Under the pieces are notes generated by a model. It worked only from the letters and a program-made list of their open reading frames with translations, was not told the origin of the DNA and searched no databases. Shown here piece after piece: positions 42,824 through 53,000 of a stretch of DNA of 64,000 bases. The translations under genes and the position numbers were made by a program. Each line of letters opens with the position of its first letter. The first letter of the stretch is position 1. Source of the DNA: Aestuariibaculum lutulentum (lineage in GTDB: Bacteria; Bacteroidota; Bacteroidia; Flavobacteriales; Flavobacteriaceae); the NCBI RefSeq assembly GCF_032926325.1, contig NZ_CP136709.1, forward strand, positions 409,501 to 473,500, written 5' to 3'.

Positions 42824-45800
42824 TTAAAATGTTGCGTTAATACTAAACGATACCGAACGTGCAAAAGGATAATCTATACCTCTTTCTGCTAATACCGAAG
42901 ACACTCTAAATATATTGTTCATGTATGCGTTAAAACGTAACGATTTCATTCCGATAGCCTCAATCCAGCCTTTATTTGTTGCTCTATATCCAAAATTGAT
43001 AGACTCACCAATGATGACATTCTCATCTTGTACAAATCGTGAAGAAATTGGCACTGAATCGGTATCTGAAATATCTTTGAATTGAGCCAGGTCTCCAGGC
43101 TGTTGCCATCTATCGTAAAGTGCTCTTTTATCCTGGTTGTTAATAACGCCCCAATAACCAATATTTTCTACCTTATTAAATAGGGCATTGTTAAATTGTT
43201 GACCACCAAAACGGTATCTTAAATTTACACCAAGGGTGAATCCTTTAAGACTAACAAAATTACTAAACACACCTTCAAACGTTGGTCTTGAATTTCCAAC
43301 TACCACTTCGTCTTGGTAATCATAATCGAAAGTGGTTTGTCCGTTTTTCTTTAAAAACACTTCTTTACCTGTTGCAGGGTCGATACCCATAGATGGTACT
43401 GCCCATATATCGTCTGGGCTATAACCGTCTCTGTATCTTAATAAAGAGCCACTTGCAATAGCATCTTCATCTAAATCCTGAAGTTTGTTTCCAAAACCAT
43501 CGTATTCTGTTTTAGCGGTAGCTCCTGTTAAACCAACACGCCACATAAAGTCTTTTTGGGTATTGTTAATCACTTTATAATTTATAAGTGCTTCAAAACC
43601 TCTAACTTCTAATCGACCTACATTTAATGGGTAACCTACAAGACCTGTTGATGATGCTAAACTAACTGGCACAATTAACGGATCGGTATTTTTTCTATAC
43701 AAGTTAAACTGTCCGTCTAACCTATTGTTAAATAGACCAAAATCTAAACCTAAGTTGGTATCGTAGGTACGTTGCCATTCCAGATTAGCGTTTGCAAAAG
43801 TCACCAGCTCTGTCCCTACACCAAGTATATTAATAGTATTTCCGTAAGCATATACAGATGTTGAAGCAACACTACCTAAATTTTGATTACCTGTATAACC
43901 AAAGGTTTGTTTTAAACGTAATAAGTTTATAGTATTAGAATTAAATCCTTTTTCATTATGAATATTCCAACCAAAACCTGCCGACCAGAATGGCGAAAAT
44001 TGTTCGTTAGACCCAAAAGCTGTTGATCCATCTAAACGATAGTTAAAATCTACTAAATAACGTTTGTCATAAGAATAATTTAAAGATCCCATAACGTTAT
44101 TACGACGGTATTTTCTTGTTGAATAGCTAGGTTTTGAATCGGGACTATAGCTAAATGAGAAACTAGGGTTAGGATTTGCTCCCGCTGGAAATCCTACAGC
44201 TTTAGTACCATAAACCTCATTATTTTGTTCTTCAATTTCAGTTCTAAAGTTAACGGTTAAACTGTGCTTTTCTGCAAAAACATTGTTATAAACTAACATC
44301 GCATTAGCCATATAACTAAAAGCCTGAGTTTCTGTATTGTTGTAAGTTCCTTTTTCGAAAAAACTATTATCGTCAAATCTTGGATCTTCCGGATCGACAA
44401 ATACTTCTCTTTCTGTTAAAGACTTTCTTACTTGAAGCCCTCCTTGCAATCTTAATTTTGAAGTAAGATCTATAATCGCCCCAAAGTTATTTTGGATGCT
44501 AAACCCGTTCGTTTGATCGCTACTATTTAATAATGTTTGATATAACGGATTTACCAAATCACCTCGTAGTGAATTATCTAAATATCGTGTAATTTCACCA
44601 AACTCATTATATTTTCTATAGTAAGGATTAGCATTGGCAAAATTTGAAAATGAACCATAATTAGATTCTTCGGCTTGATACCCACTTACATATAATCTAT
44701 TAGATATATTCACTTTACCATTACGATAAATTAAATCGACATTACCTCCCCAGGTATCACGACCAGAACCTTTCATAACACCTTGACCATCGCGATAGTT
44801 AAATCCTGCATTAAAACGAAGTGCTTCAGAACCTCCACTTCCTGTAACAGAATGCCTTTGCGATACCGCTGTACGAACCGGCTCACTTAACCAATAGGTA
44901 TCAACCCCCCTAAGGATATCGGCTAACCTTTCGTTATATAATTCATCATATCTTATTTGTACTTGCATATCTGGTATATAATAAGTCCACATACCTGCTA
45001 AGCGCTCATATTCTAATTTCTCTGTTGAATTCATTAAGTTATAATCACTTAAATCTGGAACCTCTACAGTAAAATCACCCGTATAACTTACTTGAATTTG
45101 ACCTTCTCTGGGTTTAATCGTTTCTACAACAACAACACCATTTGCAGCTTTAGAACCATATAAAGCAGTAGAAGCAGCATCTTTTAAAATAGTAATGGAA
45201 GCCACACGGTTCATATCTAAATCTACAATGGTACGGAGGTTGGTTTCAAATCCATCTAAAATAAATAAAGGACTGTTTGGATCGGCTCCATACTCGTCTC
45301 TTAAGTCTTCGTTAGAAATACTCGTTTTCCCTCTTACCTCAATGTTTGGCAGCACATTAGGGTTAGATCCCTGAAGATTATTCTCGAGAACTATAAAGGA
45401 AGGGTCTAATGTTTTTAAACTTTCTATTACATTAACATTACCAATAGCTTTAAGTTCTTCTCCACTTACAGTATTTACTGCTCCTGTGTAGGTATCTTTT
45501 TTACGCTCTACAATACCCGTAACAACGACCTCATCTAAAGCCGAGATATCTTCGGAAAGCTTGACAGTTATACTTTTTTGATTTTCGTAAACTAATTCTT
45601 GAGATTTAAAACCAACATAGCTAAATACCAGCGTTTGTCCCTTTTCAACTATAATCTTATAATTACCATCAAAATCGGTACTAACACCTTTTTTGGTTTC
45701 TTTTACTAAAACAGTTACTCCCGGTAAAGGCTGACCGATTTCATCGGTAACCACACCACTAACCAGGGTTCCCTGTTGTATTTCTTCCACTGGTACAATT

Positions 45801-46144
45801 AAATATAAGCCGTTACTTTGCTCTTCTAATCTGAAACCAGCACCTATTAAAGATGTAACAATTACTTCTACATCAGTATCAACAAATTCTACATTAACAA
45901 TTCTATTAATATCTAACTCATCATCACTATAAAAGAAATCGATATTAGCCTTATCCCCAACTGTTCTTAAGGCTTCATGGAGAGTAACGCCATTGAGATT
46001 TAATGTGATTTTTTGTGAAAATGCAAAAGCACCGATATTGAATAAAATAATAAACAAGTACATTGATCGCCTCATAATGCTTAGAATTTGTGGCATGAAT
46101 CGCCTGAGAAGAAAATACGTTTCTCTTGAAAAGTTTTTTTTCAT
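42824..46144 (-). CDS. SusC/RagA family TonB-linked outer-membrane transporter with STN domain
   Basis: A 1106-residue TonB-dependent transporter. After a long signal region (to about 43) come a secretin/TonB N-terminal (STN) signalling domain (about 45-117), a carboxypeptidase-like regulatory domain (about 127-198, GVVTDEIGQPLPGVTVLVK), a TonB box (LDEVVVTG, 203-210), a plug with ILKDAASTALYGSKAANGVVVVET, and a C-terminal beta-barrel ending in SINATF. The STN domain means it can pass ligand occupancy to the FecR anti-sigma factor encoded next to it. A candidate antisense RNA lies opposite its leader. Confidence 0.95.
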   Translation of the reverse strand: MKKNFSRETYFLLRRFMPQILSIMRRSMYLFIILFNIGAFAFSQKITLNLNGVTLHEALRTVGDKANIDFFYSDDELDINRIVNVEFVDTDVEVIVTSLIGAGFRLEEQSNGLYLIVPVEEIQQGTLVSGVVTDEIGQPLPGVTVLVKETKKGVSTDFDGNYKIIVEKGQTLVFSYVGFKSQELVYENQKSITVKLSEDISALDEVVVTGIVERKKDTYTGAVNTVSGEELKAIGNVNVIESLKTLDPSFIVLENNLQGSNPNVLPNIEVRGKTSISNEDLRDEYGADPNSPLFILDGFETNLRTIVDLDMNRVASITILKDAASTALYGSKAANGVVVVETIKPREGQIQVSYTGDFTVEVPDLSDYNLMNSTEKLEYERLAGMWTYYIPDMQVQIRYDELYNERLADILRGVDTYWLSEPVRTAVSQRHSVTGSGGSEALRFNAGFNYRDGQGVMKGSGRDTWGGNVDLIYRNGKVNISNRLYVSGYQAEESNYGSFSNFANANPYYRKYNEFGEITRYLDNSLRGDLVNPLYQTLLNSSDQTNGFSIQNNFGAIIDLTSKLRLQGGLQVRKSLTEREVFVDPEDPRFDDNSFFEKGTYNNTETQAFSYMANAMLVYNNVFAEKHSLTVNFRTEIEEQNNEVYGTKAVGFPAGANPNPSFSFSYSPDSKPSYSTRKYRRNNVMGSLNYSYDKRYLVDFNYRLDGSTAFGSNEQFSPFWSAGFGWNIHNEKGFNSNTINLLRLKQTFGYTGNQNLGSVASTSVYAYGNTINILGVGTELVTFANANLEWQRTYDTNLGLDFGLFNNRLDGQFNLYRKNTDPLIVPVSLASSTGLVGYPLNVGRLEVRGFEALINYKVINNTQKDFMWRVGLTGATAKTEYDGFGNKLQDLDEDAIASGSLLRYRDGYSPDDIWAVPSMGIDPATGKEVFLKKNGQTTFDYDYQDEVVVGNSRPTFEGVFSNFVSLKGFTLGVNLRYRFGGQQFNNALFNKVENIGYWGVINNQDKRALYDRWQQPGDLAQFKDISDTDSVPISSRFVQDENVIIGESINFGYRATNKGWIEAIGMKSLRFNAYMNNIFRVSSVLAERGIDYPFARSVSFSINATF

Positions 46145-46157
46145 ACATTTACGTGTT

Positions 46158-46245
46158 AAAATTGGTTAATTATTTTTAGTCACTTAGTTAATCAACAGCA
46201 TTTTACAACCGGTTGATACTGCCAATATCAATCGGTTTTTTTTCA
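46158..46245 (+). ncRNA. Candidate antisense sRNA opposite the susC leader
   Basis: Between fecR and susC the plus strand holds a terminator that no plus-strand gene explains: AACCGGTTGATA (46207-46218) pairs with TATCAATCGGTT (46226-46237), using one G-U pair that works only in plus-strand RNA, followed by a U-tract. About 60 bases upstream, TTG (46126-46128), 15 bases, TACATTTA (46144-46151) resembles a promoter with one mismatch. The product would be about 90 bases and complementary to the susC 5' leader, like DonS-type antisense RNAs of Bacteroides uptake loci. The start is inferred; the terminator is seen. Confidence 0.45.
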
Positions 46246-46248
46246 CTG

Positions 46249-47445
46249 TTATTTTTTCAATATTTTCACTTCAATAGTCTTATTTTGGTTTTTATATGCT
46301 TTATAATCTATTCGTGCTGTTTTTGCAATCATATCCATTAAGCTTCTCAACTCATTATCCTTTCGAGCAACCCCAGTAAATACCACTTTTTTAATTTTGT
46401 CTTCCTCAAAATTCACTTTAAAATCATACCATCTGCCTAATTTTTTTAGTATGTTTTCCAGTGGTTCGTGTTCGAAATAAAATTTACCATCTTTCCATGA
46501 TGTATAGTTTCTAACACTTATTTTTTGGTTTAATTGAATATGATTGTTTCCTTTTATGTAATAACCTTGCTGATTTGGCTCTAACACAATACTACCAGCG
46601 TGTTGAGATGTTAACTCTACTTTTCCTTCTACCAAAGTTGTTGCGAAAAATTCGTCATCATCGTATGCACTTACATTAAAAGAAGTACCTAAAACAGTAA
46701 CATTTAACGTATTTGTTTTAACAATAAACTTCTTATCACTTTTAACCACATCAAAATAAGCTTCCCCAGACAATTCAACTTCTCTGGTGTTTCCTGTAAA
46801 AGCTTCTGGATAGGTAATTGATGATGCCGAATTCACCCAAACTTTGGTTCCGTCCGGTAATACCACACTATAAATTCCACCATGTGGCACATGTAAGGTA
46901 TTATAACCTACCGAAGCTAAAGCTTCTTGATTTGATTCTTTATATTCAAGAACGTTATCTTTATTTTGAATAGAACTTACTCCATTGGTTTGAATACTCT
47001 CATTTTTATGTGAATCTAAAGCGATTTCGGTACCATCAGCCAAAATCAAGGTCGCTTGAGAATACCCTGGTTTAATTTCATTTAATATTTCCTGAGATAC
47101 TTTCTGTTCTTGCTCTGAAGCTCGATTTTGCCAATAAAAAGTTACCCCAAGAAGGATAACCACAACAGCTGCATACTTTAATACGCTTTTAATTTGTCTT
47201 ACCCTGCTAGATTTTTTAATCTTTTGTTGAAGTTGATTGAAATTTTTATCGGTATTTAAAGATTGATAAAATTCATATTTATCGCTCAATTTGTTTTGAT
47301 TGCAAATTTCGTTGTACAACTTGGAAGCTTCTTCATTCTGCAGCCAGGTATCAAGCTCTGCTTGTTCCGTCGATTCTATAGTCCCCATTAGAGATTTACT
47401 AATCAACTCGGCAATTTTATATTTTGAATACAATTTTCTGCTCAT
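46249..47445 (-). CDS. FecR family anti-sigma factor
   Basis: A 398-residue inner-membrane protein. The cytoplasmic N-terminus (1-85) would hold the ECF sigma factor. One membrane helix (about 88-105, LKYAAVVVILLGVTFYW), the periplasmic FecR domain (HVPHGGIYSVVLPDGTKVWVNSASSITYPEAF, then EVELSGEAYFDVVK) and a C-terminal DUF4974-like domain that contacts the STN domain of SusC complete it. It lies between the sigma gene and susC, in the standard order. When the transporter binds its ligand, the sigma factor is released and the locus induced. Confidence 0.93.
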   Translation of the reverse strand: MSRKLYSKYKIAELISKSLMGTIESTEQAELDTWLQNEEASKLYNEICNQNKLSDKYEFYQSLNTDKNFNQLQQKIKKSSRVRQIKSVLKYAAVVVILLGVTFYWQNRASEQEQKVSQEILNEIKPGYSQATLILADGTEIALDSHKNESIQTNGVSSIQNKDNVLEYKESNQEALASVGYNTLHVPHGGIYSVVLPDGTKVWVNSASSITYPEAFTGNTREVELSGEAYFDVVKSDKKFIVKTNTLNVTVLGTSFNVSAYDDDEFFATTLVEGKVELTSQHAGSIVLEPNQQGYYIKGNNHIQLNQKISVRNYTSWKDGKFYFEHEPLENILKKLGRWYDFKVNFEEDKIKKVVFTGVARKDNELRSLMDMIAKTARIDYKAYKNQNKTIEVKILKK

Positions 47446-47535
47446 ATTTAGTTCACTAAAACATTATCAATTTATTAATAATACAATGTTTTTATAGTAA
47501 GAGTAAAATAAATACGGAATGGGTGGAAAAAATTT

Positions 47536-48090
47536 TTAAAAAATTTGTGTTTTTAACAAAATTGATAAATAAATCACAACAAATGATTGATCTTTTAAGC
47601 TTCGTTTAAGAAGCTCAATAGCCCTTGATCTCTGAGATTTAACAGTATTTACTGTAATATCCATCTCTGCTGCGATATCTTTATATTTTATACCATCAAT
47701 ACAAGACATTTTGAATACTTTTTTGCATTTTTCTGGCAATTCCTCAACAGCCTTCATCAAAATAGCATGAGTTTCTTCTTCGATGATAAACTGATCTTCC
47801 TGAGAAAGCAACTCGGTATTTACAGCCTCTAATGGTATTTCTTTATAGTTATTTCTAAGATAAGCATAACACCTGTTTTTTACCATAGTGTACAGGTAAG
47901 ACTTTAAATCTTTTATGTTTTGCAGGTCCTTTCTTCTCTCCCATAAATACAGCATGCATTCCTCCACAACCTCTTCTGCAACAAATTGATCGTTTACATA
48001 TTTTAAACTAAATGAAAGTAATCGTGGATACATGGAATAATATATCCCTTTGAATGATTTTGCTGTAATTTCTGAATTTTCAGCTATCAA
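47536..48090 (-). CDS. ECF-type RNA polymerase sigma-70 factor
   Basis: A 184-residue extracytoplasmic-function sigma factor. Region 2 spans about 14-80 (YPRLLSFSLKYVNDQFVAEEVVEECMLYLWERR) and region 4 about 120-175 (LPEKCKKVFKMSCIDGIKYKDIAAEMDITVNTVKSQRSRAIELL). It presumably directs transcription of the downstream susC operon under FecR control. The start appears to be TTG at 48090: a stop lies three codons upstream, and the next ATG (codon 20) would cut region 2. A 90-base spacer separates it from fecR. Confidence 0.92.
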   Translation of the reverse strand: MIAENSEITAKSFKGIYYSMYPRLLSFSLKYVNDQFVAEEVVEECMLYLWERRKDLQNIKDLKSYLYTMVKNRCYAYLRNNYKEIPLEAVNTELLSQEDQFIIEEETHAILMKAVEELPEKCKKVFKMSCIDGIKYKDIAAEMDITVNTVKSQRSRAIELLKRSLKDQSFVVIYLSILLKTQIF

Positions 48091-48231
48091 GTTAAATTAG
48101 TTTATAGAATTAAGGCTTTTGTTAAAAATTTAATAAATATAAATTTTCTTTTATTAAAACAAAGTGTCAATCTAACATTTTTAAAAGATAAAAATCCAGG
48201 TGGACAAAATAACACAAAAACCCTTACAAAC

Positions 48232-48259
48232 ACAAAAGCCTGCGACTCATCGCAGGCTT
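48232..48259 (-). terminator. Terminator of the TPR/beta-barrel operon
   Basis: AAGCCTGCGA/TCGCAGGCTT (48236-48245 with 48250-48259), a 10-base-pair stem with a 4-base loop, followed by four T residues on the minus strand, 25 bases after the stop codon. Confidence 0.82.
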
Positions 48260-48284
48260 CTTTGAGTATATGAAAAAGTTTTTT

Positions 48285-50015
48285 TTAAAAATCGAATTTA
48301 TAAGTTGCTCCGGCCAAGGCCTGAAAACTTTGTACCGGGAAGTTTTGCCAACGTTGATAACCTTGACTCACCATATTATTCATTTTAGCAAAAATGGAAA
48401 GCTGTTCTGTGATATGATAACCTACATGAGCGTTAGCATCAAAATAGCCATCTAAACTAATTGTTATCGGTGTTGAATTTACAAGTGGATCGGCAACGTA
48501 ATATTGATCCTTACGTTTACCTACAAAATAAATATTAGCTCCTGCAAACCATTTTTCATCTATCTGGTAATCTAAGAACAACGAACCTTTAAAATCTGGC
48601 AAGTTCCAGGCCTCCTCCTCGTTATTAGTTGAATATGCGAAATACTGTCCTTTCAACGATGCCGTAAAGTTTCGATTTAGGTCGACACTTAATTCTCCAG
48701 ATACACCAAACGATTTCATATCATCGTAAACAACACCAAAAGAATTTCCGTAAGAATAATTCATTTGATTTTCTGTTTGAATAGCATTGTTTTTAAATAA
48801 GGCTTTACTCTTATCTGAAATATAGTGGCCGGCAAACTTATAGCTCATATTACTGGTAACTTTTCCTTTTATTCCAGCAAATGCATTATATAACTGATCG
48901 GTAGGCTGAACAAATAATGTGGGAGACACAAACGAATTTTCTTTAGCAAAATCGTAATATGAATTTTGTTGTAAGTCACCTTGAATTCCCCCATATGCAA
49001 TTAACACCTCACTTACCAATCTGTAACTTGCCGAAATATTTGGATAAATAAACAGTTTATTATCGCTGGCTTCAATATCGCTCATAAAATAAACAGACAC
49101 CCCCAAATCTAAAGTTAAATCGTCTTGTTTTAACTGATAGGTTGGCGACAAGCCTATTTGAAAATTACTATATTTTATTTCTTCTTCCAGATTATAACTT
49201 CTATCGAAACGCCCCCCTAGATAATCAATTTTAAGTTCGGTTGCTATTTCTTCATAATTAATAGGAATATCGGCTTTACCAGTTAAAACAAAGCGATTTT
49301 CACCAGACCCCATATTATCTCCAAAATGCCTGAACAACGCAGTTCCTGAGTTTAAATAGGTATCTTCAAAGGTGATGTCTCCGCCAACATAAGCATTATT
49401 AAATTTATGATCTACCTGAATACCGTCAAGCTGCACCTGATCGATCTGAGATTCTGGAACACCATACCAATTATAGTTTTGATGCTGGAAGCCTCCTTCC
49501 AATTTCCAGGACATGTATCGTAAACGCGAAGCATAATTCACGTTGATTTTAGAATCTGAAAAATTATCATCTAAAACAAGATCGGCAATTCCTCCACCAG
49601 AAGAATGATGGCTAAAATACCCTCCTACGGTTTCAGTTCTACTTAACGCATGGTTTACATACAACTCACCTATAAGTGTTGTATAAGAGCCTACACCCAA
49701 AGTAGCATAATTATCAAATAATTTTATTGGTTTAGCCTTTTCAATACCTTCTGCCTTCCCCTTTGCCGGTGTGAATGTTGAAGCTACCGGAAATGAAAAA
49801 ATATTATATTTAATATCCTTTTTAGTTTCGGTAGTTTTATCATCTAAAGTTGGCACTTCCTTCACCTTAAACGCATCGGAAATTGTTGGTGTATACGGTT
49901 TAACTACATCAATAACTCCTGTGTTTAAAGTATCTTTCGGGTTATTTTGTGAAAATGCTGCCACACCTGTAAAGGTTACCGCAGCAGTTAAAATATGTTT
50001 GATTTGCTTTCGCAT
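48285..50015 (-). CDS. Outer-membrane beta-barrel protein (TonB-receptor-like), partner of the TPR protein
   Basis: A 576-residue exported protein (signal ending VAAFSQ). After a short linker with DVVKPYTPTISDAFKVKEVP comes a long series of alternating amphipathic strands, ending GATYKFDF with the terminal Phe expected of a barrel. It has no clear plug domain, so a receptor role is doubtful although such proteins are often labelled TonB-dependent receptors. It follows the large TPR gene by 31 bases. The pair is found together in Flavobacteriia near ftsE and may form an envelope complex. Function unknown. Confidence 0.78.
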   Translation of the reverse strand: MRKQIKHILTAAVTFTGVAAFSQNNPKDTLNTGVIDVVKPYTPTISDAFKVKEVPTLDDKTTETKKDIKYNIFSFPVASTFTPAKGKAEGIEKAKPIKLFDNYATLGVGSYTTLIGELYVNHALSRTETVGGYFSHHSSGGGIADLVLDDNFSDSKINVNYASRLRYMSWKLEGGFQHQNYNWYGVPESQIDQVQLDGIQVDHKFNNAYVGGDITFEDTYLNSGTALFRHFGDNMGSGENRFVLTGKADIPINYEEIATELKIDYLGGRFDRSYNLEEEIKYSNFQIGLSPTYQLKQDDLTLDLGVSVYFMSDIEASDNKLFIYPNISASYRLVSEVLIAYGGIQGDLQQNSYYDFAKENSFVSPTLFVQPTDQLYNAFAGIKGKVTSNMSYKFAGHYISDKSKALFKNNAIQTENQMNYSYGNSFGVVYDDMKSFGVSGELSVDLNRNFTASLKGQYFAYSTNNEEEAWNLPDFKGSLFLDYQIDEKWFAGANIYFVGKRKDQYYVADPLVNSTPITISLDGYFDANAHVGYHITEQLSIFAKMNNMVSQGYQRWQNFPVQSFQALAGATYKFDF

Positions 50016-50046
50016 AAGTTCTTGTTTTCGTTTTTAGATTTCGGGG

Positions 50047-53000
50047 TTAATTACCTTCAGGTTGAACAGACGAATTGGTTTTGGCCTCATTTGCCTTTAT
50101 AGCCCTTAATTCTTTACTTGCTTCTTCTGCCACATCGTCAAACTCTTTAAAGTTTTCAATCACACTTTCTAAAATATAAGTCGCCTGAAAAGCATCGTTT
50201 AGCTGATAAAAATTCTTTGCCATTAACACCAAACCTTTGGCACTATAATACTTATACCCTGAATAATCTTTAGCCAATTTTTGCACCGCAACATTTGAAG
50301 CTTCATAACTACCTGACTTATTTTTAAAGTAAGCATTATAGTAAAGAGCTTCGGCTGCTGTTTCGCCGGTGGCCACAGCTTCAACCTGTGCATATGCCGT
50401 TTTAGCCTTAGCTTCATTACCCGTTTTCATCGCTGATCGTGCAATAATAATATGGGCATCACCCTGAATTTTATTATCAATCTTAGAATTCGACAATACC
50501 TTTTCGGCATAAGAAACGGCTTCATTATAATGCTCTAACTGGTAATTAGCTTTCATTAAATTCGATTGTGCAAACACGACATTTTGAGGCAAGCTGGCCT
50601 CACTCTCTAAACGCTCAAGTAAAGGCATGGCCTTGTTCCAATCTTTTTGTTCTAAATAATATTGTGATAATCTAGAAAGTGCAACTTCTGTAAATTCATT
50701 TTGTGGCACACCAACAACATACTCGTAATGAGGTGCTGCATTAGCCGATAAATTTTGTTTGTAGTACAACTGAGCCACATAAAAATGCGATTGCAACACA
50801 TGTAATCCGTTAGGGAACTGATTTAAATACCCATTGAATTGTTTAATAGCCTTATCGGCATTATTATCTAAATATTGTTTTTCGGCTGCCTCATAGGTTG
50901 CATTGTCTAAATCGGCATCGGTAACCTCTACATAATTTAAGGTTTTTACCCAACTTGCGTATTCATCAACACGTCCCATATCTATGTAAATAAGTCGTGC
51001 TGTCGCTACCGCCTGAACGGCTTCAGGTGCCCCTTCATATTCCGCTGCCACTTTTTTAAACTTAGTTAAAGCCTGTTCGTTTTGGTTTCCATTATAATAA
51101 ACTAACCCTTGGCGCAATAATGATTTTGGCACAAACGAGCTCATTCGGTATTCCGAATTTAATCGATCGTAAGCACGCATCGCTTTATCCGATTGATTCA
51201 CCTTAACCAAAGTATTACCTAATTCGTACATGGCATCGTCACGTAATTTAGACTTTGGATAAGCTGAAATAAATTCTTCAAGTTCGCTAATCTTTTTAGA
51301 ATCTTTACCTATATATCCTGCACTAATCGCTTTTTGAAAGAAGGCGTAATCCGATTCAATAGCGTTTAATTTAATGGCACTTTCGTAGGCGTTAATAGCA
51401 TTCTGATAGCTACTTGACACAAAAAACGCATCTCCCAAACGTAGATATGCATCATTCAACCTTACATTATCGCGCTGCTTTGTTGCAGCAATAAAGGAAC
51501 TGAAAAACTTCGCAGACTGATCGTAACTTTTAAGTTTAAAATAGGTATAAGCTAAATTGTAATCAATATTTTCATACTCAGGTGTTGTCGTTGCTCCACT
51601 TTGTTGTTTAAACTGCTTAAAACCCACTAAAGCAAGATCATAATTTGTTAAATTATAATCTGTTTCGGCTTTCCAGAATGTTGCTCTGGCTGTGTAATTG
51701 GCATCACGTGGTTCTTTAAGAGATGATTCAAACATCTTCTGAGCTTCCAAAAACTGATTATCGTTATACAATTCCAAACCACGATAAAATGCTACTTTTT
51801 GATATGCCACTTTATTTTCAAAACTATTTTTCCCTTCTAATAAACGCAGAGCTTCCTGATAATTTTTAGAAGTAATATATGAATCGATCAATAAAGTTTC
51901 TATTTCTTCACGTTGTGTCGATTTCGGATATTTGTCTAAATACCCGGTTAACACCTGAGGTGCCGACTGATACGCATTACCAATCTCGTAGCTAATTTTG
52001 GCATAATTTAAATAGGCATCTTCCTGAATTTTTAAATCGAAATCCATTTGAGACGCATTTCTGAAAGCATTTAATGCCTCCTGCTTTTTACCTAATTTTA
52101 TGTAGCTTTCTCCTAAATGATAATATGCATTTTGGGCAATGCTGTTGGTTCCACCAATAATTTTATTGAATTCTGAAACCGCATTTTCGTAATCCCCTTG
52201 CTTATAATACGCGTAACCTAACTGATAAAAATCGGTATTATTCCACTTCCCTTTTTTACCCTTATAGGCTTTTAAATATGGGATGGCTTCTGCATATTGT
52301 TCAAGGTTGAAATAACTCTCTCCTATAATTTTTGAAAGTTCGGAAACCTCATCCCGATTACTCTTTTTCAACTGAGCTTTAGCTAAATCGATAGCCTTCT
52401 GAAAATTCCCAAGTTTGAAATTTAAATCGGCCTGATAATACGACAGCTTTTCTTTGTAACGCTCCTGGTCACTAACCTGATCGAAGTACTGATTCGCTTG
52501 TTTATAATCGTCTCCTTCATAAGCCATATACCCAATGTAATATTTAGCCTGAGAGCCATATTCTTTAGAGCTTTCTACACGCGACAAATACTTTCTGGCA
52601 TCACCATATTGCTTTGCTGCAAAAGCTGAATATCCGTTATTAAAATAAAACTTTTCTTTATCGCTGTAAGCAAGACCACCTTCATCTACTTTATCATACC
52701 ACTTCCTGGCATAAGCATATTTTCCGTTGGCAAAATAATAATCGGCTACATCTAAATAGGCGGTATTTCTTTTGGTACTTGTTGGGTAGTCTTCAACAAA
52801 ACGCTCTACAAGTTTATCGGCATTTTGCTGATTTAAACGCACAGCACAATTGGCAATGTAATAGGTACAATCAGACTGTAAACCTTCTTCTTTATGCTGC
52901 TTCTTAACATTACTAAATAATGCCTGAGCTGCCATATACTGTTGATTATTATAAAGCGACAAAGCCTTTTGATAATCTACTAAATCGCTGGTATACACAG

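Noticed and set aside
41378..46144. SusC/SusD pair as a polysaccharide utilisation locus
   Set aside because: No glycoside hydrolase, lyase, sulfatase or carbohydrate-binding gene is present anywhere in the locus.
47446..47535. GC-richer CCACCCATTCCGTAT stretch between sigma and fecR genes as an ECF promoter
   Set aside because: No second copy in front of susC could be aligned by eye, so a sigma-specific motif cannot be claimed.
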